Assembly (NCBI GenBank): GCA_947496555.1
Contig: CANMDH010000015.1
Span: forward strand, 49,124-113,123
Length of the DNA stretch: 64,000 bases
Direction: 5' to 3'
Origin: an uncultured Aquimarina sp.
GTDB taxonomy: Bacteria > Bacteroidota > Bacteroidia > Flavobacteriales > Flavobacteriaceae
Shown here: positions 9,898 to 18,670 of the stretch, piece by piece
Layout of the letters: the number at the start of each line of letters is the position of its first letter
Numbering within the stretch: position 1 is the stretch's first letter
Program-made: the position numbers and the translations under genes
The notes under the pieces: model-generated
Told to the model about the DNA's origin: nothing
Database searches by the model: none
What the model saw: only the letters and a program-made list of their open reading frames with translations

Positions 9898-12800
9898 TTA
9901 CTCTTCTATATTTTTTAAATTATCGTTAGAATTTCTATCGATCAATTTGTTATAGGGATCGATACCTGCTTTTGTTGGTTTTTGGTCGGTAACTATCGTA
10001 AATGTGTTTTCCCCTGGTTGTAACCATTTACGCTCTAAATAATAAGGATTTTTAAGGGGCACTTCCTGTTTATCTACAATGTCTTCGCCAAACAATCCTA
10101 TTTCTATATAATTGGCTTTATCATCTGTACGTTCTTCTCTCCCTGTATTATCATAATAAATTTTCTTGGTATTTACGGTAAAAGTAGTTTCGAAGGTGTC
10201 ATTATCTAATTTTTTGGTTTTGGCAGAAACCACACGGTTTTCATACATAACAATATTCTTGAAACCATCTTCTACACTATATTTTAATGAATCTGGAGCG
10301 ATATTATAAATGGCTTCAAAAAGATTTTCTGAAGTAGGGTATACCCCTTTTTCAAAATGTTTATACTCGTTTAGAAAACCTTTTAATGCGGTATTCATTT
10401 TATCTTCGCCAATCAGATCTTGTAGTTCGTACATTACCATAGATCCTTTACGATACCAGATATGCGGGCCTACTTCAACATTAAGCAAAGACCTTTCAGG
10501 TTTAAAACTTAAGGCGCGGCTTCTCAGGTAATCATCCAACGAATATTTTAAAAAGTTTTTGATTCCGTTTTCTCCGTACTCATGCTTCATGGTCATGAGT
10601 GATGTATATTCTGCAAGAGTTTCAGAAATAATATTAGCTCCCGATGTTTTACTTGGGGTCACAATATGCCCCCACCACTGGTGAGCCACTTCATGGGCAG
10701 TAACTCTGAACGCATAGTTAAAGTCCTCTGCCTTATCAAAGTCGGCAACAAACCCAAAATCTTCAGAATAGGGAATCGTGGTTGCAAAAGATTGAGCAAA
10801 GGTAGAATGTCCTGGAAACTCAACAATTCGAAGTACCGAATTGGGATATTCATAAAAGTTTTTTGAGCAATAGTCCAAAGCTACTTTGGCACCCTCGATA
10901 AAATGCTTCAGGTTACGTTTGTGTTTTGGAGCATGATAAATTTCTATGTCAACTTTCTTGCCACTTGGGGCGGTCCAACTAGATCTTTCTATATCATATC
11001 GTGCCGATACTACATTAAAGAAAAGATCGGTTTGCGATTCTAATTTGTATTGATAATGAGCTCGGTCATTTTCCTTCCATTCTTTTACTAGTCTGCCAGG
11101 AGCCAGGGCAATTTGATCCGTTGTGGTACTTACTACCGCTTCAAAATTGATATAATTGGCATCTTCATTAAACAAATTTTTCTTGAGGGCTGTAGAATCT
11201 GTTCGAGGGGGATACAAGTAGTCTAGTTTTTCAAGACCATGTTTAATGCGCACCCCATTATCTATCAGGCTTCGCTCATAATAAAATCTTGGAAATATAG
11301 AACTATTAAAGAAAGATCCGTTATGTAACACTTGGGTTTGCATTGCATTGGCAAAACCTTGGGTTATTGCACTAACTTTTACCGTTAGTTCTGCTATTTC
11401 ATCAGGTTGCATTGGGTTTGGTAATTTGTAGAAATACATTCGGTATACCGAATCGGTGACTACGGGTGTAATTTCCTCACCATTATACGTTACTTCTTCT
11501 ATAGTAAAATGTTCACCGGGATACTGTGCTTCTAATAACAAGGTGTCGATAATCACCTTATGTGGGTTTATAATTTTAAATTCTCCTTTGGCTGCTACAT
11601 TTCTTTTTTTCGGAAAAACATCAATATAAGCCTTTAGATCTGTAACTATTGGATGCTCTTTGCCAATATACTTAGCATATTTTTTTTCGGCATCGGCATC
11701 TACTTTTTCAGAATAATTACCATCCTGAATTGTGTTTAATACCTTAAGATTATAATAGCTGTATCCACCAACTGATACAAAAGCAATAATTATCATAACA
11801 GATGCCAGGATCGTTTTGCTATCAAAACGTTCTTTGGCAAGAGATAATCGCTCTTTCATAGAAGAGAAGAAGCCCCGGGTCCAGAAGACTTTACCTATCA
11901 TCATCAAAATGGCTGTAAATAACACCCAATACAGGTTCATCCAGGTTATTCCGCCAAGGTAATGCCCAAAACCATTAAGATCACTAATAAAAAATGGTGT
12001 AGGTTGCCCAAAAATTAACAAAGGATTACTGCTTTTGAAACCTAAAGTAACCAACAATGGTAATCCAATATATAGTATTATAACAATAAAGTGACCCAAA
12101 AATTTATTATTAACCAATACATGAATGAAAAATGCCAATAAAACGGTCATGATCAGACCAGGAAACAAGATCACAAAATTGTAGACAAGATACATATCCA
12201 GTTCATAGGCAAAATACCCATTGAAGGTCTGAAACAGTATGCCAATCACTATGTTGGCAAAAGCAAGAATAACAGATACCCCAAGCAGTGCAACTATTTT
12301 TGAAAAATATAAGCTGGCATCACTAATAGGCAGGGCATCATAAAATACAAAAGTTTTGTTTTTCCGGGTTCTATGTACAGCTTCACCCGAATAAAGTACC
12401 AGAATAATGGCCGAAAGTAAAGAGATTCCGCCTGACGCATAAAGAGCAATGTATCTAGTGAGTGGAAGATTAGGTGTCCCGTAGGTTTTGTTTGCTACAA
12501 AAATGGTAATTACTGAAATTATAATACCAATAATCAAAAGTATAACAAATACGGGATCCTTTACAATTGATAAAAACTCTATTTTGCTAAGAGAAAGTAA
12601 ATTTTGTCTTTCGGTTTTCTTAGAAAATACCTGCGTTACCGAGGTAATTAAGGAAGGTTGATGTGTATCGTTATTAATTTTCTTTTCTTTTTTACTAGAA
12701 ATTAAAAACTTCTTGTAATCAAACTTAAAAAGTGTAATCAGAAAAAATGCCAGTCCGATTCCCATCCATAACAATCTGTTTAATAAAAACTTACCATGTA

Positions 12801-13497
12801 TTGGCAATTGATTTGTGTTTCGCTCATTAATCGACCAGTACTTTTTCACAAAATCAAAAGCTTCGCCACCAAAAGGATCAAGATAAATACTCATCCATTG
12901 GTTGTCTAGGTTACCCAGCAGGGTTTCTGATAGCGCATTTAATAAGAATAAACAAATACCTCCTAAATAAATGATTGGCATTTTTTTGAAAAAAGCCATT
13001 AGACAGAAAAAGAGAGAACCTACCAACAACGCATTTATCTGTAGCATAAAAATAAAAGGCAGTAGGTACGATGAGAGATTAAAAGTCGTGTAATCACCAT
13101 AATCAGGGCGCTCTAAAAATTCTCCGATTCCAAAACCTATTACAGTACCAAATAAGATTCCGAGGTTAAGCAACGTAGTAATAGTAAAGCTACCTAAAAA
13201 CCTGCCCAAAACATAAGACTTTTGTGTAATAGGAAATGTAAAATAGGTTTGCGCTGTTTTATGGTCGTGATCCCTAAAAATAGGAACACCCATAATAGCA
13301 GCATAAAAGAAAATACTAATCACCGATATGGCTGTCATAACATTGGTGATTTTTGTAGGGCTATTTACAAATTCTGCTGTTGAAGATCGTTGTAAAGCCG
13401 CAAACAGAATTGCTAATCCAATACCCAAAGCAATATAAATCCAAGTAGCTGGCCTTTTTAGGCGATATTGCAGCTCAAATAAGAATGTTTCTTTCAT
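9898..13497 (-). CDS. ABC-2 type permease fused to M1-family zinc aminopeptidase
   Basis: 1199 residues. The N-terminal ~600 residues hold two ABC-2-like sets of membrane segments; the C-terminal half is an M1 (gluzincin) peptidase domain that probably faces the periplasm. The zinc motif HEVAHQWWGH is at 935-944 (H935, E936, H939) with the third ligand expected at E959 in SETLAEY. The spacing is one residue longer than the classical HExxH-x18-E but is what I recall for this fusion family. It overlaps the ATPase gene by 4 bases (ATGA), so the two subunits are translationally coupled. The role of such fusions is unsettled; export plus trimming of peptides is an inference. Length and order match the family. 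Confidence 0.9.
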   Translation of the reverse strand: MKETFLFELQYRLKRPATWIYIALGIGLAILFAALQRSSTAEFVNSPTKITNVMTAISVISIFFYAAIMGVPIFRDHDHKTAQTYFTFPITQKSYVLGRFLGSFTITTLLNLGILFGTVIGFGIGEFLERPDYGDYTTFNLSSYLLPFIFMLQINALLVGSLFFCLMAFFKKMPIIYLGGICLFLLNALSETLLGNLDNQWMSIYLDPFGGEAFDFVKKYWSINERNTNQLPIHGKFLLNRLLWMGIGLAFFLITLFKFDYKKFLISSKKEKKINNDTHQPSLITSVTQVFSKKTERQNLLSLSKIEFLSIVKDPVFVILLIIGIIISVITIFVANKTYGTPNLPLTRYIALYASGGISLLSAIILVLYSGEAVHRTRKNKTFVFYDALPISDASLYFSKIVALLGVSVILAFANIVIGILFQTFNGYFAYELDMYLVYNFVILFPGLIMTVLLAFFIHVLVNNKFLGHFIVIILYIGLPLLVTLGFKSSNPLLIFGQPTPFFISDLNGFGHYLGGITWMNLYWVLFTAILMMIGKVFWTRGFFSSMKERLSLAKERFDSKTILASVMIIIAFVSVGGYSYYNLKVLNTIQDGNYSEKVDADAEKKYAKYIGKEHPIVTDLKAYIDVFPKKRNVAAKGEFKIINPHKVIIDTLLLEAQYPGEHFTIEEVTYNGEEITPVVTDSVYRMYFYKLPNPMQPDEIAELTVKVSAITQGFANAMQTQVLHNGSFFNSSIFPRFYYERSLIDNGVRIKHGLEKLDYLYPPRTDSTALKKNLFNEDANYINFEAVVSTTTDQIALAPGRLVKEWKENDRAHYQYKLESQTDLFFNVVSARYDIERSSWTAPSGKKVDIEIYHAPKHKRNLKHFIEGAKVALDYCSKNFYEYPNSVLRIVEFPGHSTFAQSFATTIPYSEDFGFVADFDKAEDFNYAFRVTAHEVAHQWWGHIVTPSKTSGANIISETLAEYTSLMTMKHEYGENGIKNFLKYSLDDYLRSRALSFKPERSLLNVEVGPHIWYRKGSMVMYELQDLIGEDKMNTALKGFLNEYKHFEKGVYPTSENLFEAIYNIAPDSLKYSVEDGFKNIVMYENRVVSAKTKKLDNDTFETTFTVNTKKIYYDNTGREERTDDKANYIEIGLFGEDIVDKQEVPLKNPYYLERKWLQPGENTFTIVTDQKPTKAGIDPYNKLIDRNSNDNLKNIEE

Positions 13498-14378
13498 ATA
13501 GCTGCCTCCTGTTCTTTTTTATTGATACAAAAGAAATAGAAATCTTCCAAATCATTGGTAACAGGTTCAAAACCTTCTCCTGGATTTGATTCACTATATA
13601 CATTAACATAAAATCGACCACCTCTTAAGTAATTTGATAAGATCGTAAATTCGTTTTCCAGGGATTCTAGTTCAGATTTATCAATGTGTTTTCTGAATAC
13701 TTTTCCATTTAAGGTATCTGATAATTCTTGAGGATTTCCTTCTACCAAGATCTTACCTTCATTGAAAACGGCCATTTTTTGACATAAATTGGTCACATCA
13801 TCTACAATATGTGTACTAAGTATAACTACAGCATTTTCACCAAGTTCACTCAATAAATTATGAAAACGGTTACGTTCCAAAGGATCCAGACCGGCAGTAG
13901 GTTCATCTACGATGATTAATTTTGGATTGCCCAACAACGCCTGTGCAATCCCGAAACGTTGTCGCATACCTCCAGAAAAATCACCAAGATTTCGATTCCT
14001 GAATTTATAAAGATTCACCCTTTGTAGTAAATCAGCAACATATCCTTTACGCTCATTTTTATTGGTAATCCCCTTCACTTTGGCAATATGATTTAGCATC
14101 ATTTCTGCAGTGACTTTTGGGTATACACCAAAATCCTGAGGTAAATACCCTAGTACTTTTCTTAGTTCTCCGGGTTGTTTAAAAATATCTATACCATCAA
14201 ACTCAATCGTACCAGAATCTGCTATTTGCAAAGTGGCTATGGTTCGCATTAAGGTAGATTTTCCCGCTCCATTTGGACCTAATAGACCAAACATTCCATT
14301 CTCTAGGGTAAGAGAAACATCATTAAGGGCTTGGGTACCATTGGGATACGTTTTGTTGAGAGTTCTTATGGTAAGCAT
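13494..14378 (-). CDS. ABC transporter ATP-binding protein (ABC-2 type)
   Basis: 294 residues. Walker A GPNGAGKST is at 34-42, signature FSGGMRQR near 145, Walker B plus D-loop LIIVDEPTAGLDP near 170, and switch region ILSTHIVDD near 200. The ~75-residue C-terminal extension after the NBD is typical of DrrA/CcmA-like exporters. It is the first gene of a two-gene operon with the ABC/M1 fusion, whose start overlaps its stop, and it energises that permease from the cytoplasm. The 115-bp divergent region upstream carries a 12-bp inverted repeat. Confidence 0.93.
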   Translation of the reverse strand: MLTIRTLNKTYPNGTQALNDVSLTLENGMFGLLGPNGAGKSTLMRTIATLQIADSGTIEFDGIDIFKQPGELRKVLGYLPQDFGVYPKVTAEMMLNHIAKVKGITNKNERKGYVADLLQRVNLYKFRNRNLGDFSGGMRQRFGIAQALLGNPKLIIVDEPTAGLDPLERNRFHNLLSELGENAVVILSTHIVDDVTNLCQKMAVFNEGKILVEGNPQELSDTLNGKVFRKHIDKSELESLENEFTILSNYLRGGRFYVNVYSESNPGEGFEPVTNDLEDFYFFCINKKEQEAAI

Positions 14379-14452
14379 ATATTTATTTTTTTCTATTTCT
14401 GCACTTTAAGAATTAGTAGGACTTGTTAAGATTTTGTTACATATTTCTGACT

Positions 14453-14490
14453 ATTTATGATTTAAACTTAGCTTTATCTAAATCATAAAT
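14453..14490. promoter_or_regulatory. 12-bp inverted repeat in a divergent promoter region (candidate operator or leader hairpin)
   Basis: Perfect inverted repeat ATTTATGATTTA (14453-14464) and its complement (14479-14490), separated by 14 bases. It ends two bases before the ATG of the gene at 14493 and lies 75 bases upstream of the divergent ABC ATPase gene. It could be a dimeric regulator site or an RNA hairpin masking translation start of the lipoprotein. The arms are AT-rich, so chance is not excluded. Confidence 0.4.
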
Positions 14491-14492
14491 TT

Positions 14493-14939
14493 ATGAGAAC
14501 CCAAAAAAATAGGACACTTAAAGTTCTACTGGTAACGATATTTACAGGTTTTAGTATGTTGTTGGTCATAATTTCGTGTAATGAAAATACGGGAAGTGCA
14601 AAAGATCAAATATGGACTTTTACCTATTTAAAAGCCAATAAGAATCAAACATCTAATCTTAAAACTTTTATTGAAAGAAACTGGTTTGTTATGGACAGTA
14701 TTGCCGTTGACCAAAAATTAATACAGGACTATGTGTTATATGAAAATACAAACAGTGAAAATTCGGATTGGGATTTGATAGTGGCTGTTTCGTATTTTTC
14801 GAAAGATGCGTATGCTGGGATTACTTCTCAGTTTGAAGAAATTCGAGAAAAACACCAGGAAGTGAAAATAAATAATCTTGGATTTAAAGATTTAGGGAAA
14901 GTAATTAGGTCAGAAACGGTTATTAGGAATTTATATTAG
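14493..14939 (+). CDS. hypothetical lipoprotein (148 aa)
   Basis: 148 residues with a basic N terminus, a hydrophobic stretch (about 10-28) and a lipobox-like VIISC (Cys29), so probably a lipoprotein. The mature part starts with a low-complexity linker and continues as an alpha/beta domain with IWTFTYLKANKNQ... and DLIVAVSYFSKDAYAG, reminiscent of small ferredoxin-like or dimeric alpha-beta barrel proteins, but I do not recognise a family. No catalytic motif. Divergent from the ABC/M1 operon; hemB follows 54 bases downstream with its own promoter. Confidence 0.65.
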   Translation: MRTQKNRTLKVLLVTIFTGFSMLLVIISCNENTGSAKDQIWTFTYLKANKNQTSNLKTFIERNWFVMDSIAVDQKLIQDYVLYENTNSENSDWDLIVAVSYFSKDAYAGITSQFEEIREKHQEVKINNLGFKDLGKVIRSETVIRNLY

Positions 14940-14964
14940 TTCAATTTTACCCAAAACATATGCT

Positions 14965-14972
14965 TATCTTTG
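14965..14972 (+). promoter_or_regulatory. -7 promoter element TATCTTTG upstream of hemB
   Basis: Exact match to the Bacteroidota housekeeping -7 consensus TAnnTTTG, 21 bases before the hemB ATG. No clear TTG -33 element is seen at the expected distance. Supports separate transcription of hemB. Confidence 0.6.
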
Positions 14973-14993
14973 TAGCATCAAATAGATTACAGA

Positions 14994-15968
14994 ATGCAAC
15001 AACTTCGAAGAAACAGAAGACTTAGAACCAATGATGCAATTCGTTCGTTAGTAAGAGAAAATACCATTACCCCACATGATTTTTTAGTTCCCCTTTTTGT
15101 AGTAGAAGGGAAAGGTGTTAAAGAAGAAATTTCTTCGATGCCCGGATATTATAGGTATAGTTTGGATTTACTTAAAAATGAGGTCAAAGAACTTTGGTCT
15201 TTGGGTCTTAAATCAGTGTTATTGTTTGTAAAAGTTCCAGACGATCTTAAAGATAATAAAGGTACAGAGGCATTAAATAAAGACGGATTGATGCAACGTG
15301 CTGTCAAAACAGTAAAAGAGGTGGTACCAGATATGCTGGTGATGACCGATGTAGCACTGGATCCATATTCGTCATACGGGCACGATGGTATTGTGCAAGA
15401 TGGGTATATAGTAAATGATAAAACTTGCGAAGTATTGGCTCAAATATCTTTGTCTCATGCACAGGCCGGTGCCGATTTTGTTGCACCCAGTGATATGATG
15501 GATGGACGTATTCTGGCTATTCGGGAATTGCTCGAAAAAGAGAATTTTAAGAATACAGGGATCATGAGTTATAGCGCCAAATATGCTTCGGCATTTTATG
15601 GGCCTTTTAGAGATGCATTGGATTCTGCACCGGGGTTTGGAGATAAAAAAACCTATCAGATGGATTTTGCCAATCGTGATGAGGCCATTAAAGAGACCCT
15701 TATAGATATCGAAGAAGGTGCCGATATTGTGATGGTAAAACCTGGATTGGCGTATCTCGATTTGGTAAGAGATGTAAGAGATAATGTAGATGTACCGGTA
15801 GCGGTGTATCAGGTAAGTGGAGAATATGCCATGTTAAAAGCGGCTGCAGAAAAAGGATGGCTGGATCATGATGCTGTGATGCTGGAACAGATCATGGCTT
15901 TTAAAAGAGCCGGAGCACATATTATAGCCAGCTATTTTGCCAAAGACGTAGTAAGGTTATTGGGTTGA
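14994..15968 (+). CDS. hemB: delta-aminolevulinic acid dehydratase (porphobilinogen synthase)
   Basis: 324 residues, the full family length. It condenses two 5-aminolevulinate molecules into porphobilinogen in tetrapyrrole/haem synthesis (cytoplasm). The two Schiff-base lysines are recognisable as K196 in SYSAKYASAFYGPFR and K249 in MVKPGLAYLD. The metal region at 119-131 reads DVALDPYSSYGHD and lacks the three cysteines of zinc enzymes, so this is the Asp/Ala-rich, magnesium-dependent type. The start follows a perfect -7 box by 21 bases. It lies in front of a TerB-like gene and a cytochrome c gene, though 73 bases separate it from the former. Confidence 0.97.
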   Translation: MQQLRRNRRLRTNDAIRSLVRENTITPHDFLVPLFVVEGKGVKEEISSMPGYYRYSLDLLKNEVKELWSLGLKSVLLFVKVPDDLKDNKGTEALNKDGLMQRAVKTVKEVVPDMLVMTDVALDPYSSYGHDGIVQDGYIVNDKTCEVLAQISLSHAQAGADFVAPSDMMDGRILAIRELLEKENFKNTGIMSYSAKYASAFYGPFRDALDSAPGFGDKKTYQMDFANRDEAIKETLIDIEEGADIVMVKPGLAYLDLVRDVRDNVDVPVAVYQVSGEYAMLKAAAEKGWLDHDAVMLEQIMAFKRAGAHIIASYFAKDVVRLLG

Positions 15969-16041
15969 TTTGAATCGCCTACATCTGTTCCCTAATTAAA
16001 AAAGAGAATTAAGAATGAAGTTCTAATTAAAAAGATACGTT

Positions 16042-16428
16042 ATGGTGAGCAGAGAAAGATTATATCGAACATTCGGAGAATTACTATATGTACTGGCAAT
16101 GAGCGATGGGATTATACAGAAGGAAGAAGTTGAAACCCTTGAAGAAATCTTAAAAGGCCACCCAAAAGGCAAGGACATCAAATGGTCTTTTGATTACGAA
16201 AGTACCAATCAAAACGATATAGAAGGACTTTATAAAAAAGTAATCGAAGTGTTCTCAGATAATGGTCCTGACCACGAATACGATTTTATGATTTATGCGC
16301 TCACCGAAATCGCCAAAGCAAGTAAAGGGATCAATTCCAAAGAGAAGAAATTGATTACCAATTTTTCTGATGATTTATTAGAACGATTTGTAAAAGATAT
16401 TGAAAAAATTAAAGAAAAATACACCTAA
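16042..16428 (+). CDS. TerB-like (tellurite-resistance/DnaJ-associated fold) protein
   Basis: 128 residues, all helical, with no signal peptide. ELLYVLAMSDGIIQKEEVETLEEIL near 15-40 and the second acidic helix pair EIAKASKGINSKEKKLI match the TerB-like alpha fold, in which paired acidic residues are often metal ligands. The function of stand-alone TerB-like proteins is not established. The cytochrome c gene starts 15 bases after its stop, so they are likely co-transcribed. Confidence 0.65.
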   Translation: MVSRERLYRTFGELLYVLAMSDGIIQKEEVETLEEILKGHPKGKDIKWSFDYESTNQNDIEGLYKKVIEVFSDNGPDHEYDFMIYALTEIAKASKGINSKEKKLITNFSDDLLERFVKDIEKIKEKYT

Positions 16429-16443
16429 CCACTATCTAAAAAG

Positions 16444-16833
16444 ATGCAAAAAACCATTCTACTTATTACTGCTTGTGCACTCCTTTTTGCAAGTTGTCAA
16501 TCCGAAAAAAAAGAAAAAGAAGAAATCAAGATCGGAACCAAGAAAAAGGAAATTTCTGCCTTTGATACCGGAAAAAATATTTTTAACGGTAAGGGAAAAT
16601 GCTACACTTGTCATAAAATTGATCAAAAATCGATTGGTCCGGGAGTAGTAGAAATTATGAAGATCTACAAAGAAAAAAATGCAGATCTAATTGCTTTTTT
16701 AAAACAAGAGGCAGCCCCAATTGTCGAACCAGAGACCTATGCAGTAATGAAAACCAACTTTGCTATTATCAAAACATTTTCTGAAGACGAGCTAAAAGCA
16801 CTTGAAGTGTATATGGCTCAAGTGAGTAAATAA
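16444..16833 (+). CDS. monohaem c-type cytochrome lipoprotein
   Basis: 129 residues. Signal peptide with lipobox LLFASC (Cys18), a Lys/Glu-rich linker to about residue 38, then one haem-attachment motif CYTCH at 53-57. The distal axial ligand is probably a methionine in YAVMKTNF near 100. It is a small periplasmic membrane-tethered electron carrier of the cytochrome c class I type; the partner oxidase or dehydrogenase is not in the window. Placed 15 bases after the TerB-like gene. Confidence 0.88.
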   Translation: MQKTILLITACALLFASCQSEKKEKEEIKIGTKKKEISAFDTGKNIFNGKGKCYTCHKIDQKSIGPGVVEIMKIYKEKNADLIAFLKQEAAPIVEPETYAVMKTNFAIIKTFSEDELKALEVYMAQVSK

Positions 16834-16896
16834 ACCCTACCGTATTATCAAAGTTTTATCTTCAAATCCGTACTTTAGCAGCATATTTTAAATACA

Positions 16897-17976
16897 ATGA
16901 CCTTACTCCTAATATACGCTGTACTTTCTATTTTCTTTTCGTTTTTATGTTCGATTCTAGAAGCGGTATTGCTTAGTGTTACTCCAACATTTATAAACTT
17001 AAAAAAGAAAGAAGGGAAACCTTATGCTACTACTTTAGAAAATCTAAAAAAAGATGTTGATCAACCATTGATCGCTATTCTTACCCTAAATACTATTGCG
17101 CATACAGTAGGGGCAATTCTTGTGGGAGTTCAGGCAGAGCAATTGCCATATAAGGTCGAAATCCTAGGGGTAAATATAGTGGGTATCGTATCTGCTATTA
17201 TGACCATTTTGATTTTGGTGGTTTCAGAAATTATACCCAAAACAATTGGAGCAACTTTCTGGAGACAATTAGCAAACTTTACGTCCAAAGCGTTGATTGC
17301 ATTGATTGCTCCTTTAAAATATACAGGAATTTTATGGTTGCTTCAACTCACTACTAAACTTATAGGGGGTAAGGGTCACCACGGATCTGTATTGAGTAGA
17401 GAAGATTTTACTGCTATGGCAGATATTGCCGAAGAAGAAGGTGTTTTTGAAGAGTCTGAATCCAAAGTCATTAAAAATTTACTCAATTTTAAAGCGGTAA
17501 TGGCCAAAAATATCATGACACCAAGAACCGTATTAAAAATTGCTCCTGAAGATCAAAGTGTTTCTGATTTTTTTGAAGCCAACAAAAACCTTCGGTTTTC
17601 GAGAATACCAGTTTATAAAGATAATCCGGATAACATAACCGGATATGTTTTAAAAGATGAGGTATACAAACAAATGGCCGAAGATAAACACGACAAGAAA
17701 TTAGGAGATATTAAAAGACAATTGTTTGTTGTTAACCGGAATATGCCAGTACCTAATCTTTTCGAAAAACTGGTTGAAGAAAGAGAACACATTGCATTGG
17801 TTGTAGATGAATATGGCTCAATAAGTGGGATCGTATCTATGGAAGACGTGATCGAAACCTTATTGGGATTGGAGATTGTAGACGAGAGCGATACCGATGC
17901 CAATATGCAGGATCTTGCCCGCCAAAATTGGGAAAACCGAGCTAGAAAACTTGGTATTTTGGAAGAAGATGAGTGA
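16897..17976 (+). CDS. CNNM/DUF21 and CBS-domain membrane protein (hemolysin-C-like transporter)
   Basis: 359 residues. N-terminal DUF21 (CNNM) domain with three to four membrane segments (about 1-165) including SEIIPKTIGA, then an acidic linker and a tandem CBS pair (about 190-330) with VLKIAPEDQSV... and LVVDEYGSISGIVSMEDVIE. Related proteins act in magnesium/cobalt efflux or membrane ion homeostasis. It lacks the C-terminal CorC/transporter-associated domain present in longer members. The stop overlaps the start of the methyltransferase gene by 8 bases. Confidence 0.88.
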   Translation: MTLLLIYAVLSIFFSFLCSILEAVLLSVTPTFINLKKKEGKPYATTLENLKKDVDQPLIAILTLNTIAHTVGAILVGVQAEQLPYKVEILGVNIVGIVSAIMTILILVVSEIIPKTIGATFWRQLANFTSKALIALIAPLKYTGILWLLQLTTKLIGGKGHHGSVLSREDFTAMADIAEEEGVFEESESKVIKNLLNFKAVMAKNIMTPRTVLKIAPEDQSVSDFFEANKNLRFSRIPVYKDNPDNITGYVLKDEVYKQMAEDKHDKKLGDIKRQLFVVNRNMPVPNLFEKLVEEREHIALVVDEYGSISGIVSMEDVIETLLGLEIVDESDTDANMQDLARQNWENRARKLGILEEDE

Positions 17977-18448
17977 TAGCGTATATATTGAAACTCCTTT
18001 GGGAACAGCTATAATATCTGGTGATAAAAATGGTATTAATAGTGTTTCAGTTACCCAAGAATTAGAAGAAATTCCTTCCAAAGAAATTCCTGCTCATCTG
18101 CAAGATGCAGTAAATCAACTTACCGAATATTTTGAAGGGAAACGTACCGATTTTGATTTAAAATTGAATCCCACAGGCACCGATTTTCAGAAAAAAGTAT
18201 GGGAGGAGTTACTTAACATCCCATATGGTAAAACAACTACCTATCTCGATATGGCAAAGCGGTTGGGAGACCCAAAGTGTATACGTGCGGCAGCTACGGC
18301 CAATGGTAAAAACCCATTATGGATTATTGTACCCTGCCATCGCGTAATCGGCAGTGATGGTTCTCTTACAGGATATGCCGGTGGATTATGGCGAAAAAAA
18401 TGGTTGCTGGATCACGAAAATCCTGTAAAGCAACAATCGTTGTTTTAA
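17969..18448 (+). CDS. ogt: methylated-DNA-[protein]-cysteine S-methyltransferase
   Basis: 159 residues from the ATG at 17969. An upstream in-frame ATG at 17897 would lie deep inside the preceding gene and adds residues unlike the family. It transfers O6-alkyl groups from guanine to its own cysteine. The active site is IVPCHRVIG with Cys123; the helix-turn-helix FQKKVWEELLNIPYGKTTTYLDMAKRLG is at 73-100, and the N-terminal ribonuclease-H-like domain precedes it. Length and domain order match Ogt. The 8-base overlap with the CNNM gene implies co-transcription. Confidence 0.95.
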   Translation: MSDSVYIETPLGTAIISGDKNGINSVSVTQELEEIPSKEIPAHLQDAVNQLTEYFEGKRTDFDLKLNPTGTDFQKKVWEELLNIPYGKTTTYLDMAKRLGDPKCIRAAATANGKNPLWIIVPCHRVIGSDGSLTGYAGGLWRKKWLLDHENPVKQQSLF

Positions 18449-18470
18449 ATTTTGGCACTACATTTTATAA

Positions 18471-18537
18471 TGAGATTGCTTCATTTCATTTGCAATGACA
18501 ATGCAATGTCATTACGGGGAGTATACGACGAAGTAAT
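18471..18537. repeat. imperfect long hairpin repeat (REP-like)
   Basis: The outer arms ATTGCTTC and GAAGTAAT pair with one wobble, and inner arms AATGACA and TGTCATT pair perfectly. The motif matches a palindromic repeat type widely scattered in bacterial genomes (CATTGC...GAAGCAAT). It lies in the 222-bp gap between ogt and the serine hydrolase gene; I see nothing else there. Confidence 0.45.
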
Positions 18538-18670
18538 TTATTGATTTCTTAAAAATAATTTTCTTCAGTTTCATTTTTTGAAACTGATATATTTTATCAT
18601 TGCACTCTAAGCGTTCATTTTTTTTTAATTAAATTGGTAGAATTCAATTTCACACTAATTAAACTTCAGC

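Noticed and set aside
17897-17968. Longer N terminus of Ogt from 17897
   Set aside because: Lies inside the CNNM gene in another frame and adds 24 residues unlike the family.
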